In this document: one piece after another, positions 19,308 through 29,113 of the stretch
How the letters are laid out: each line of letters begins with the position of its first letter
Position numbering within the stretch: the first letter of the stretch is position 1
Assembly (NCBI GenBank): GCA_003241695.1
Contig: QFPN01000004.1
Location: 434,001 to 498,000 of the forward strand
Length of the DNA stretch: 64,000 bases
From: Ancylobacter novellus
GTDB lineage: Bacteria; Pseudomonadota; Alphaproteobacteria; Rhizobiales; Methylopilaceae
Reading direction: 5' to 3'
The notes under the pieces: model-generated
The model's input: only the letters and a program-made list of their open reading frames with translations
Told to the model about the DNA's origin: nothing
Database searches by the model: none
Translations under genes and position numbers: made by a program

Positions 19308-20423
19308 TCAGGACGCCCCGGCGGCCGAAGCGCGGTCGCCGTGGCGGAGCATTCCGTTCGGGTTGAGCACGACCTCGTCCGTTTCCGAAAGCCCTTTGCG
19401 GATCTCCTGCGTGCGGCCGAGATGGCGGCCGAGCTCGACGTAGCGGAACTCGATCGCGCCCTGCCGCAGCGTGGCGACCATCGGCTTGCCGTCGCGGATC
19501 GTGACCGCGCTGGTCGGCACCCGAACGCTGCGCTCGGCCCCGCGCGCGAACTCCGCGGAGCCTGCGAGCCCCGCGGGCACGCGAGCATCCTGGTTCTCCA
19601 TCGTCATCTCGACGCGCATCGTGCCCGAGCGGCGGTCGATCGCCCCCGACATTCGCGACACCGTCGCGGAGAAGGCTTCGCCGGCGAAGCGGTCGAACGT
19701 GACGGTCACGGTTTCGCCGAGGCGCACCGAGGCGAGCGCGCTCTGCGGCACGTCGGCGACGACGCGCAGCCTCACGGTCCGCGCGAGTTCGAACATCGGC
19801 GTCGCGTTCGAGGCCTGATCGCCGACCACGAGGTCGCCCAGTTCGACGTTCCGCGCCGTCACGATCCCGTCGAAGGGCGCGCGCACCTGACGGAAGGCGA
19901 GCAGCTCCTCGAAGCGCCTGAGTTCGGCGAGCGCCGCCTCCCGGTCGGCGACCGCGACGTCGGACTGAGCCTTGCGGTCGTCGAGCGCGGCCTCGCTCGC
20001 GAAATCCTTGCCCGCGAGCGCGGCGGTGCGCTTGAGGTTGGCGTCGGCGAGCGCGACCCGCGCGTCGGCCTGCCCGACCGCCGCCTTTGCGCGCTCGTGG
20101 TTGCGCACGATCTCCGGCGCGTCGATCACCGCGAGAACGTCGCCGGCCTTCACGGCGTCGCCGATGTCGGCCCGGCGCTCGGCGACGAAGCCGTTGGCGC
20201 GGGCGTAGAGCCGCGCCTGCGTCTCGGGCTCGGCGATCACCGGCAGACGGAACGTCTCCCTCGGGCCGCCGGCTTCGGGCTTCGTCGTGCGCACCTGCGG
20301 GTCTTCGGCGCGCGCGGCGCCGGACCCGAGCGGCGCGAGCGCAATCAGCGCGGCCAGAAGCGCGGTCGATCTCGGAAAGGGCACGGCGGCTCCTCGTTGG
20401 GCTGGTCCGGCGGTTCGGGTCAT
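19308..20423 (-). CDS. RND efflux periplasmic adaptor subunit
   Basis: This is a 371-residue membrane-fusion protein. A signal peptide (LLAALIALAPLGSGAARA) is followed by the lipoyl/barrel-sandwich half-motifs (ARANGFVAERRADIGDAVKAG and FRQVRAPFDGIVTARNV in shorter pieces), a coiled-coil hairpin between them, and a beta-barrel domain. It would link the inner-membrane pump to an outer-membrane channel encoded elsewhere. Its ATG overlaps the stop of the pump gene (ATGA at 20420-20423), so the two are translationally coupled. The substrate is unknown. Confidence 0.9.
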   Translation of the reverse strand: MTRTAGPAQRGAAVPFPRSTALLAALIALAPLGSGAARAEDPQVRTTKPEAGGPRETFRLPVIAEPETQARLYARANGFVAERRADIGDAVKAGDVLAVIDAPEIVRNHERAKAAVGQADARVALADANLKRTAALAGKDFASEAALDDRKAQSDVAVADREAALAELRRFEELLAFRQVRAPFDGIVTARNVELGDLVVGDQASNATPMFELARTVRLRVVADVPQSALASVRLGETVTVTFDRFAGEAFSATVSRMSGAIDRRSGTMRVEMTMENQDARVPAGLAGSAEFARGAERSVRVPTSAVTIRDGKPMVATLRQGAIEFRYVELGRHLGRTQEIRKGLSETDEVVLNPNGMLRHGDRASAAGAS

Positions 20424-23400
20424 GCGGCGCCCGGCGCACGGGCGGTTTCCGGGGCGGCGGAACTCTCTGCGGATTCTATGCGCCGGCGCCGGACCGCCGT
20501 CACCGCGAGCGGCACGAGCAGCAGCGTCCCGAGCGTTCCGAGCATCAGCCCGCCGATCACCGCGCGGCCGAGCGGCGCGTTCTGCTCGCCGCCCTCGCCG
20601 AGGCCGAGAGCCATGGGGGCCATGCCGACGATCATGGCGCTCGCGGTCATGAGCACGGGGCGCAGCCGCGTGGCGGCGGCCTCCAGCGCGGCGGAGACCG
20701 GTTCCCTGCCCTCCGCCATCAGGTCGCGGGCGAAGGAGACGACGAGCACGCTGTTCGCGGTCGAGACGCCGAGCACCATGATGAAGCCCGTGAGAGCCGG
20801 CACGCTGAGATAGGACCCGGTCGCGGCGAGGCCGTAGATCGCGCCCGACAGCGCCATCGGAAGCGCGGCCAGCGCCGCGAGCGGCAGCGTCCAGGACTGG
20901 AAGTTCACCACCAGCAGCAGGAAGATCAGCAGAACCGCCAAAGCGACGCCGCCGGCGAGCTCCGCATAGGCCTGCGTCATCTGCGCCGCCTGTCCGCTCA
21001 CCGTCACCGCGTTGCCGGGCTTCAGTCCGCCCCGCAGCTCCGCGATCATCGGCTCCACCTCGGCCAGCACGCCGCCGAGGTCTCGGCCCGAGACGTTGAC
21101 CAGCACGTTGAAGGCCGGCTGCAGGGTGGCGCGGGAGACGGTCGCGGGGGTCTTGCGCTCGGTCGCGGTCGCGAAGGTGCGCAGCAGGCTCGTGCCGCCG
21201 CGGCTGGTCGTGACCGGCGTGTTGAGCAGGTCGTCGAGCGACCGCAGCCGATCCGGCGGCGTCTGGACCGCGACCACGTAGCTGACGCCGCCGTCCGCCC
21301 AGTAGCTCGACTGCACGGTGGAGCTCGACGACAGGGAGATCAGCAGCGCGTTGGCGATCGCCTGCTGGGTGACGCCGAGCTGGGCGGCGCGGGCCTTGTC
21401 GACGGCGATGCGGTATTCGGGCCAGTCTGGGATCTGGCGCACCATCACGTCGGTCGCGCCGCGGATCTGCCGGACCCGGTCGGCGAGCGCGCGGGCAGCC
21501 GCCAGATTGCCGGCGCGGTCGCGGCCCGCGACGCGGATGTCGATCGAACCCGCCGCGGCGCCGTTCAGCGTCTGGCCGACGATGTCGGCCGGCCGGAAGA
21601 AGGCGACGACGTCGGGAAAGCGCTCCTTCAGCATGGCGGCGATCCGCGCCTGATGTTCGGCCGAAGGCGCATGTCCCGGACGGAGCTGCACCAGCATCTC
21701 GCCCTCGCTCGAGGTCGCGGCCAGACTGTCGACCCAGGCGAGGTTGACCGGATCGGGCGCGCCGATGTTCTCGACGATCGCCTGCGCCTCGCCTTTCGGC
21801 AGCAGGGCGCGGATCTCGCGCTGGACGTCGGCGAAGATGCGGGCCGTCTCCTCGATCCGGGCGCCGCTCGGCGCGCGCAGGTGGATGCGCAGGGTTCCGG
21901 CGTCGACCACCGGAAAGAACTCGCGTCCGAGCGTGGTCATCGTCCAGCCAGCGCCCGCGATGACCAGCGCGGCCGCGAGCGCCGGCAGCAGGCGCACGCG
22001 CATTAACCCCGAGAGCATGCCGCGGTAGCGGTCGCGCAGCGCGTCGAGGGCGTGCTCGACATGGCTGTGCGCGCGCGACAGCCACGACCGCCGGCCCTGC
22101 CGTTTCGCGCGCACTTCCGCCGGCAGCATCAGGAAGGCGAGCGTCGGCACCAGCGTCCGCGAGAGCACGAAGGAGGCGATCATCGCGAACACGACCGCGA
22201 GCGCGAGCGGCGCGAAGATGAACAGCGGCGTGCCCGACAGCGCAAAGACGGGCAGGAACACGATGCAGATGCAGGAGGTCGAGACGAATTCGGGGAACAC
22301 TACCTGCCGGGCGCTGTCCATGACCGCCTGGCGGATCTCCTTGCCCTCGTCGAGGTTGCGGTTGATGTTCTCGATCTCGACCAGCGCGTTGTCGACCAGA
22401 ATGCCGATCGCGAGCGCGAGGCCGCCGAGCGTCATCAGGTTGAGCGTGTGTCCGAGCGCGGTCAGCCCCGCGACCGACGCCATCAGCGCGAGCGGGATCG
22501 AGACGAGCACGATCGCGGCGCTGCGCATGCTGCCGACGAAGACGATGACCACGAGCGCGACCAGCGCGCCGACCAGGACGCCCTCCTTCAGAACGCTGTC
22601 GACGGCGCTCTTCACGAAGGTCGACTGGTCGAAGATCGGCTCGATGCGCATGCCCTCGGGGGCGGCGGCGCGGATCGCCGGCAGGCGCTCCATGACCTGG
22701 TCGACGATGTCGACCGTCGAGGCCGAGCCGAGCTTCAGCAGTTGCACGATGACGCCCGGCTCGCCGTCGACCCGCGCGACGTTGGTCGGGACCGCGCCGC
22801 CGTCGCGCACATGCGCCACGTCGCGCATGAACACGACGCGGCCGTCGACCTCGCGCAGCGGCAGGCTGTTGAAGGCCTCGACCGTCTCCGGGCTCGAATT
22901 CAGCGAGACGAACACCTCGCGCCCCGCGTCCCGCAGCGCGCCCGAGGGCAGCGTGAGGTTCTGGCTCGTCACGGCGCGCGAGACGTCGTCGGCCGAGACC
23001 CCGTAAGCCTGCAGGCGGTCGGGATCGAGGTCGACCATGATCTGCCGCACCGCGCCGCCATAGGGCAGCGTCATGCGGATGCCGGGAATGGTCTGGATCT
23101 GCGAGCGGAGCTGAAGCCGGGCGTAGTCGTAGAGCTGCGGCTCCGTCAGCGCGAAGGACGACAGAGCAAGCTGCAGGATCGGCACGCTGCCCTGCGAATA
23201 CCTGACGACAAGCGGAGGCTGGGCGCCCGGCGGCATGCGCCTCAGGATGGTCTGCGACACCGCGCTGATCTGGCTGAGCGCGAGTTCGATCGAGACCGAG
23301 GGCTGGAACTCGACCCGGACGATGCCGACCCCCGCGCTCGTCTGCGACGAGACGCTCCGGATGTCGTCCACGTTGTTGAGGATGGCGATCTCGCTGAACG

Positions 23401-23593
23401 AGGTGATCTTCGCCGCCATCTCCTGCGGGTCGAGGCCCTGATAGGTCCACACGACCTGCACGGCCGGCAGGTCGATCGCCGGCAAGATGTCGGTCGAGGC
23501 GTTGCGCAGCGCGGAGAGGCCCGCGAGCAGGATCAGCGCCGCCATGACGGCGATCGTGTAGGGTCGTCTCAGCGCATAAGCGACGATCCACAT
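20420..23593 (-). CDS. RND-family efflux pump, inner-membrane subunit
   Basis: This is a 1057-residue AcrB/MdtB-like protein with 12 predicted membrane helices and two large periplasmic loops. It begins MWIVAYALRRPYTIAVMAA and carries the helix-4 proton-relay motif GILVDNALVEIENINR. The family is the HAE/CzcA-like hydrophobic or metabolite exporters; no heavy-metal-specific motif was evident. The adaptor gene follows with a 4-base overlap. The 91-base gap upstream to the B12 operon end is too short for more than a promoter. Confidence 0.92.
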   Translation of the reverse strand: MWIVAYALRRPYTIAVMAALILLAGLSALRNASTDILPAIDLPAVQVVWTYQGLDPQEMAAKITSFSEIAILNNVDDIRSVSSQTSAGVGIVRVEFQPSVSIELALSQISAVSQTILRRMPPGAQPPLVVRYSQGSVPILQLALSSFALTEPQLYDYARLQLRSQIQTIPGIRMTLPYGGAVRQIMVDLDPDRLQAYGVSADDVSRAVTSQNLTLPSGALRDAGREVFVSLNSSPETVEAFNSLPLREVDGRVVFMRDVAHVRDGGAVPTNVARVDGEPGVIVQLLKLGSASTVDIVDQVMERLPAIRAAAPEGMRIEPIFDQSTFVKSAVDSVLKEGVLVGALVALVVIVFVGSMRSAAIVLVSIPLALMASVAGLTALGHTLNLMTLGGLALAIGILVDNALVEIENINRNLDEGKEIRQAVMDSARQVVFPEFVSTSCICIVFLPVFALSGTPLFIFAPLALAVVFAMIASFVLSRTLVPTLAFLMLPAEVRAKRQGRRSWLSRAHSHVEHALDALRDRYRGMLSGLMRVRLLPALAAALVIAGAGWTMTTLGREFFPVVDAGTLRIHLRAPSGARIEETARIFADVQREIRALLPKGEAQAIVENIGAPDPVNLAWVDSLAATSSEGEMLVQLRPGHAPSAEHQARIAAMLKERFPDVVAFFRPADIVGQTLNGAAAGSIDIRVAGRDRAGNLAAARALADRVRQIRGATDVMVRQIPDWPEYRIAVDKARAAQLGVTQQAIANALLISLSSSSTVQSSYWADGGVSYVVAVQTPPDRLRSLDDLLNTPVTTSRGGTSLLRTFATATERKTPATVSRATLQPAFNVLVNVSGRDLGGVLAEVEPMIAELRGGLKPGNAVTVSGQAAQMTQAYAELAGGVALAVLLIFLLLVVNFQSWTLPLAALAALPMALSGAIYGLAATGSYLSVPALTGFIMVLGVSTANSVLVVSFARDLMAEGREPVSAALEAAATRLRPVLMTASAMIVGMAPMALGLGEGGEQNAPLGRAVIGGLMLGTLGTLLLVPLAVTAVRRRRIESAESSAAPETARAPGAA

Positions 23594-23684
23594 CGGGCGC
23601 CCGATCGAATGTTGCGATGCAAGATCCTACCCCGCCGAATGAGGCGGAAGATCCGGCCGATCGCCTCATTCTCCCACGCGGCCG

Positions 23685-24467
23685 TCACGTTTGCGTCAGC
23701 GCGGCGGCGATGGCGTCGAGGCCGTCGGTCAGCGCGGCCGGGCCGGGCTGGAGGATCAGCGGCGACTTGATCTCGAAGATCCGCCCGTCGCGGACTGCGG
23801 GGACGGCGCCCCAGCCTTCACGGGAGCGGATCTTTCCGGTCGCGACCTTCTTGCCGCACCACGAGGCGAGGATGACGTCCGGGGCCGCGGCGGCGACCCG
23901 TTCGGGCGTGACGATCCGGTCCTTCGCGGCGGGACGGCGGGCGAGCTCCGGAAAGACGTCGTCGCCGCCCGCGACCGCGATCAGCTCCGACACCCAGCCG
24001 ATGCCGCTGATCAGCGGCCCGTCCCACTCCTCGAAATAGACCCGCGGACGGGGCCGCCCCGCCGTCGCGCGCCGCGCCTCGTCGAGCCTCGCCTCATAGG
24101 AGGCGGCGAGCGCCTCGGCCTTGTCCGACGCCCCGACCAGAGCGCCGACGCATCGGATCATGGCGAGGATTCCGGCGACGTCGCGGTGGTTGAAGACATG
24201 GACCGCGACGCCCTCGCGGACGAGCTCGGCGGCGATGTCAGCCTGGAGATCCGAGAATGCGAGGACGAGATCGGGTTCGAGGCCGAGGATCTTCGGCACG
24301 TCGGCCGAGGTGAAGGCCGAGACGCGCGGCTTCTCGCGCCGGACCCGCGGCGGGCGCACCGCATAGCCGGACACGCCCACGATCCGCGCGTCCTCGCCGA
24401 GCAGATAGAGCGTCTCGACCGTCTCCTCGGTCAGGCAGACGATGCGTTCGGGCGGAAAGCGGCGCAT
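23685..24467 (-). CDS. Cytosolic BtuF-like cobalamin-binding protein
   Basis: This 260-residue protein belongs to the BtuF/FecB periplasmic-binding fold but has no signal peptide: it opens directly with MRRFPPERIVCLTEETVE. Conserved features include GVSGYAVRPP, LEPDLVLAFSDLQ and WDGPLISGIGWVSEL. It is the last gene of the riboswitch-controlled operon, 17 bases after the unknown gene. Without a signal it may act on B12 in the cytoplasm or be exported by an unrecognised route. The first gene of the operon encodes a second, secreted member of the same fold. Confidence 0.82.
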   Translation of the reverse strand: MRRFPPERIVCLTEETVETLYLLGEDARIVGVSGYAVRPPRVRREKPRVSAFTSADVPKILGLEPDLVLAFSDLQADIAAELVREGVAVHVFNHRDVAGILAMIRCVGALVGASDKAEALAASYEARLDEARRATAGRPRPRVYFEEWDGPLISGIGWVSELIAVAGGDDVFPELARRPAAKDRIVTPERVAAAAPDVILASWCGKKVATGKIRSREGWGAVPAVRDGRIFEIKSPLILQPGPAALTDGLDAIAAALTQT

Positions 24468-24484
24468 GGGTCGTCCTCATGGTC

Positions 24485-25389
24485 CTATGCGAGCGGCGGC
24501 AGCGCCCGCTGCAACGCGCCCACGCGGGCGGCGACGCGTTCGTGCCGCGTCGCCGGCGCGAACGCCGGATCGGAGTCTCCGGCCTCCGCCGCCCGCTTGA
24601 CCGCGACGAGGCGCGGGTCGCCGAAGCGTTCGAGCAGATCCTGAAACGCCTTGTGGCGTGACGGGTCGAAGGCGCGCGCGGATCCGTCGCCGCCGCGAGC
24701 GGGGTGAGGCGGCGCAAAACCGCCGCAGGGCACGAGCGCCTTTGGAATCGGCGCGTTGGCCCCATGGGTCCGGCCGGTCTTCATGAGCTTCGGCAGCAGG
24801 TGCGTGTGCGGTCCGGGAGGGCTCGCTCCCCCGTCCGCCGGGATCGGCTGGAACACCTCGATCCGGCCGAAGCGCGTGACGAAGACGCGATGGGGCTGCG
24901 CGCGGAAGATCGCGCCGAGCGCGCCGTTGGACATGTCGAAGAGCGACTTGCCGTCCGCGGCTCTGAGCGCGTCGATGAGCGCCGGGTCGGAGGTTCTGAT
25001 CAGGGCGTCCATCTGCAGCCGCGCGAGCCCGAGGTCGAACAGCACGCCCGCGCGGTCTTCCACCCGCACCGCATCGACGTCAGGGCCGAGTTCGGCGAGC
25101 GCCGACCGTCGGTTCATGGAGCAGGCGCCGCGCGGCAGGCAGAGCGCCACCTGCTGGCTCCAGCTCCGCGCGCGGCTCATGGCGATCTCATAGGCGAAGG
25201 GCGCCAGCTCCTCGCCGGGCTCGACGCGGATCGCGCCGCGCGCGGTGAAGGCCGACAGCCCGCGGCCCGCGGGGAAGCCGACCGCCTCGTCCCGGTCGCG
25301 CAGGAACTCCGCGACCACGCCGAAAGTCCCGAGATGCCAATGGGTGTCGGGGCACGACAGCCGCTCCTCGATCACGGCCGACACGGTCT

Positions 25390-25393
<4 letters not shown>
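24485..25393 (-). CDS. Protein of unknown function in the B12 uptake operon (possibly DUF6925)
   Basis: This 302-residue soluble protein has no recognisable catalytic domain. The N-terminus (SCPDTHWHLGTFGVVAEF) and a GPHTHLLPKLM stretch near residue 215 contain clustered histidines. I recall this family from B12 loci under the name DUF6925, but could not verify it. Its ATG overlaps the ATPase stop (ATGA at 25390-25393), which ties it to the transporter. A role in processing or trafficking cobalamin is plausible but unproven. Confidence 0.65.
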
Positions 25394-26186
<793 letters not shown>

Positions 26187-26187
<1 letters not shown>

Positions 26188-27188
26188 CACGCCTCCCGCC
26201 TCAGCCGCCACAGCAGCGACAGGAAGAACGGAGCGCCGATCAGCGCCGTGACCACGCCGAGCTTCAGTTCCGGCCGCACGCCGATCGCGCGCAGGCCGAC
26301 ATCGGCGCCGAGCACAAGCGCCGCTCCTCCGAGGCCGGAGACGAGCAGCAGCCGGCCGGGCCGCCCGCCGACCAAGGGCCGCAGCAGATGCGGGATCACC
26401 AGCCCCACGAAGCCGACCGCCCCCGTGGTCGCGACCGACGCGCCGACGGCGAGCGCCGTTCCCGAGATCAGCATCAGGCGCACGCGGCCCATGTCGAAGC
26501 CGAGGCTCGTCGCGACGTCGTCGCCGAGGGTGAGCGCGTCGAGCGCGGGGCCGCAGAGCAGGATCAGCGCCCAGCCGACGAGAAGAAGCGGCAGGATGAG
26601 GATCACGTTGTCCATGCTGCGGTCGGCGAGCGACCCCATCAGCCAGAACGTCACCTCCATGGCGGCGTAGGGGTTCGGCGACAGGTTCAGCGCGAGCGAG
26701 GTCAGCGCGCCCGCGAGGCTGTTGATCGCGACGCCCGCGAGGATCAGCGTCATGGTGGCCGATCCCCTGCCCGCCAGCGCATAGAGCGCCGCGACAGCGA
26801 GCCCCGCGCCGAGGATGCCCCCGAGCGGCAAGGCGAGCGAGACCGCGGCGGACAGGCCGGAGTAGAAGGCGAGCACCGCGCCGAACGCCGCCGCGCCCGA
26901 AACGCCGATCACGCCGGCGTCGGCGAGCGGGTTCCGCAGCAGTCCCTGCATAGCCGCGCCCGCGAGCCCGAGGCTGAAGCCGACGAGCGCGCCCATGATC
27001 GCGCGCGGCAGCCTGAGCTCCATCAACACCAGCGCGCCGAGCGAGGTTTTTCCCGCGATCGCGTCGGAGAACGCCGCGCCGAGGTCAAGCGGGGCGTAGC
27101 CGACGGCGACCGACGCCGCGAACGCGGCCGCGACCAGCGCGGAGAGCGCGCCGACGAGCAGCGAATAAGGAGGTTCGCGAACGATCAT
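26187..27188 (-). CDS. btuC: Cobalamin ABC transporter permease (BtuC/FecCD type)
   Basis: This is a 333-residue inner-membrane permease with about ten helices and the FecCD hallmarks LRLPRAIMGALVGFSLGLAG, GLLRNPLADAGVIGVS and GFVGLVIPHLLR. The GTALAVGASVATTGAVGFVG loop is conserved in this family. The ATG at 27188 overlaps the stop of the binding-protein gene by four bases. Earlier in-frame starts reaching 28472 would run through that gene and were rejected. Confidence 0.9.
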
Positions 27189-28039
27189 CGCGGCGCGCTC
27201 CCGGCGGCGGCGACCAGCGCGTCGAAGGCGTCGGCGAGTTCCGGGCCGTAGCAGGTCCAGAGCTTCGGCGGGATCGAGACGACGCGGACGCGGTCGCCGA
27301 GCCGCTTCAGCACGGGATGCTTCAGGATCTCGGTCGCGAGCGCGGGAGGACCGGGACGGTCGCCGTCCACGATCAGCAGGTCGACGCCGGCCGCCACGAT
27401 CGTCTCGAGCGGAAGCTGGCCGTAATTGTCGAGCTGGAGTTCGGCCGCGACGTTCACGAGCCCGGCGCGGCGCATCAGCTCGTCCGACAACGATCCGGGA
27501 CCGGCGGTGAAGCCGTTCGGGCGCAGCACGGCGGCGCGCAGCCTCGGCTCGCGCGGCGCCACGGCGCGCGACAGGCGGCGGTCGAGTTCGGCGATCATCG
27601 CCGCGCCGCGGTCGGCATGGCCGATCGCTTCCGAGACCTTCCGGATCTCGGCCCTGACGCCGTCGAGGGTGCGCGGGGCGTCGACCTCGACCACGGGAAA
27701 ACCGAGGCGCCTCAGCACCGACGCGGTCTGCCGCGCCGTGTAGCGGACGGCGAGCACGAGGTCGGGACGGGCGGCGACGATCTCCTCGGCGAGGGCCTTG
27801 TTGGCGGGCACGCCCCTCACCTCCCCGGCGACGTTCGAGCCGGCGGAAACCGTCGACAGCCACGTCACCGAGGCGAGCTGCGACCGGTCGCCGAGGCGGA
27901 CCAGCAGTTCGTCGGCGCAGAGATTGATCGAGGCCAAGCGGGCCGGCGCGGCCGTGGCGGCCGTCGCGGAAACGGAACCGCAGACGAACGCCGCCGCGAG
28001 GAGAAGCGCGCGGCTCGCGCGGAAACGGAAGTCGGGCAT
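27185..28039 (-). CDS. btuF: Periplasmic cobalamin-binding protein (BtuF type)
   Basis: This is a 284-residue protein with a signal peptide (MPDFRFRASRALLLAAAFVC, cleavage near ATAA) and a BtuF/FecB fold. RLASINLCADELLVRLGD and PDLVLAVRYTARQT are typical of the B12-specific branch. It is the first gene behind the cobalamin riboswitch, 129 bases from the end of the aptamer. The ATG at 28039 was chosen because it gives a clean signal peptide; starts at 28099 and 28141 are possible but would add an arginine-rich extension and shorten the leader. Confidence 0.82.
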   Translation of the reverse strand: MPDFRFRASRALLLAAAFVCGSVSATAATAAPARLASINLCADELLVRLGDRSQLASVTWLSTVSAGSNVAGEVRGVPANKALAEEIVAARPDLVLAVRYTARQTASVLRRLGFPVVEVDAPRTLDGVRAEIRKVSEAIGHADRGAAMIAELDRRLSRAVAPREPRLRAAVLRPNGFTAGPGSLSDELMRRAGLVNVAAELQLDNYGQLPLETIVAAGVDLLIVDGDRPGPPALATEILKHPVLKRLGDRVRVVSIPPKLWTCYGPELADAFDALVAAAGSAPR

Positions 28040-28164
28040 CGAAACACCGGCGGGACGAACGACGCGCCATCGCGAACCCGAAGCCCGACGCGGACGCATG
28101 TCGCCCTTGGAACGGCTCCGCCTGCCGCCGGGACGCCCCACCCGACGCGTTCGCGCATGACCTT

Positions 28165-28345
28165 GCGGCCGACGGCAGGTCTCCTGGCTCGCGGGTCGCC
28201 GCGCTCCGCGCCGCCTTCCCGGACGTCGAAACTTCCAGTGGCCGATGGCGCGGGCGCTCGCCGCTCACAGTTGCGGGGACAGCCGCAGCTTCGGGCGCGT
28301 GGCCGTTCTGCGTTCCCTTTTGATCCCCGAAGGGAACCGTCGCGG
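28165..28345 (-). promoter_or_regulatory. Cobalamin riboswitch
   Basis: Read on the minus strand, the leader contains the landmarks of the AdoCbl riboswitch in the right order. These are GGTTCCC near 28338, ATCAAAAGGGAACGC, the CTGTCCCCGCAACTGTGA core, GCCACTGGAAG and finally the B12-box-associated CCAGGAGACCTGCC near 28173-28186. It precedes the BtuF/C/D operon, so cobalamin binding should switch the operon off, probably at translation initiation. I did not fold an expression platform. Confidence 0.93.
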
Positions 28346-28470
28346 GAGACGCTAGGACCGCGTCACGCTGAAGGTCAAGCGGCCGAAGGTCCGGTTTGCG
28401 CCTCAGCTGTGATCGGACTACGAGCGCTCCCGAACCTGCGGCAAACGCGGGACCCGAGGGAGACAGACCC

Positions 28471-28677
28471 ATGATCGTGCTCGACGTATCCGGGATGAAG
28501 GGCGAGGCCTGCGCGAAGAAGGTTCAGGAAGCCGTCAGCGCGCGAGATCCCGCGGCGACGGTCGTGGTGTCGCAGAACGCCGGCCGCCTCTCGGCCGACA
28601 CCACGCTCAGCCCCGACGAAGCCGTCGAGGCGGTGCGTTCGGCGGGCTACGGCGCGGTCTTCGCCTTCAAGGCCTGA
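28471..28677 (+). CDS. Small HMA-like (heavy-metal-associated fold) protein lacking one metal cysteine
   Basis: This is a 68-residue protein with the ferredoxin-like pattern of HMA domains: the start MIVLDVSGM and the C-terminal DEAVEAVRSAGYGA helix-strand. Where metallochaperones have GMxCxxC, this protein has GMKGEAC, so the first cysteine is glycine (Gly11) and only Cys14 remains. Copper or zinc binding in the usual two-cysteine mode is therefore unlikely. It is divergent from the B12 operon and converges on the carboxymuconolactone-decarboxylase-like gene with an 11-base gap. GGGAG lies upstream of the ATG. Confidence 0.7.
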   Translation: MIVLDVSGMKGEACAKKVQEAVSARDPAATVVVSQNAGRLSADTTLSPDEAVEAVRSAGYGAVFAFKA

Positions 28678-28688
28678 CGCCCCGGCCG

Positions 28689-29072
28689 TCAGGCGGGGAT
28701 AGCGCCCTCCGCCTTCAGCGTCTCATGCGCCGCCTTGAAGGCCTCGAGGCCCGCGGGCACGCCGCAATAGACGGTGGCGTGGAGCAGGATCTCCTTGATC
28801 TCGTCGACCGTGACGCCGTTCGCGAGCGCGCCCTTGACGTGCAGCTTCAGCTCCGCCGGCTTCGACAACGCGGTCAGCATCGCGAGGTTGATCATCGAGC
28901 GCGTCCGGCGGTCGAGGCCCTCGCGCGCCCAGGCGTAGCCCCAGGCCCACTCGGTCGTGATCTCCTGACACGCCATCATGAAGTCATCGGCCTTGGCGAG
29001 GCTCTGGTCGACATACTCGGCGCCGAGCACAGCGCGGCGGATCTCGAGGCCTTTTTCGAAGCGGTCGGTCAC
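28689..29072 (-). CDS. Carboxymuconolactone decarboxylase (PcaC/CMD) family protein
   Basis: This protein has about 127 residues and spans the CMD fold. The family motif region around Glu-X-Cys is represented by IKEILLHATVYCGVPAG, and an N-terminal AEYVDQSLAKADDF resembles PcaC. A GTG start at 29072 gives the standard PcaC length of about 130 residues; no ATG fits. Genuine PcaC acts in protocatechuate degradation, but no other beta-ketoadipate gene is nearby, so the true substrate is open. It follows the LysR gene by 41 bases on the same strand. Confidence 0.78.
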   Translation of the reverse strand: MTDRFEKGLEIRRAVLGAEYVDQSLAKADDFMMACQEITTEWAWGYAWAREGLDRRTRSMINLAMLTALSKPAELKLHVKGALANGVTVDEIKEILLHATVYCGVPAGLEAFKAAHETLKAEGAIPA

Positions 29073-29113
29073 AGTCGTCTTCCCTGTTTCGGAGGTCGGC
29101 GGGGGCGCGCCCG

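Noticed and set aside
27189..28472. N-terminal extension of the BtuC permease frame up to 28472
   Set aside because: The extension runs antisense-free only because of high GC; it covers the binding-protein gene in another frame and the riboswitch. The ATGA overlap start at 27188 is clearly right.
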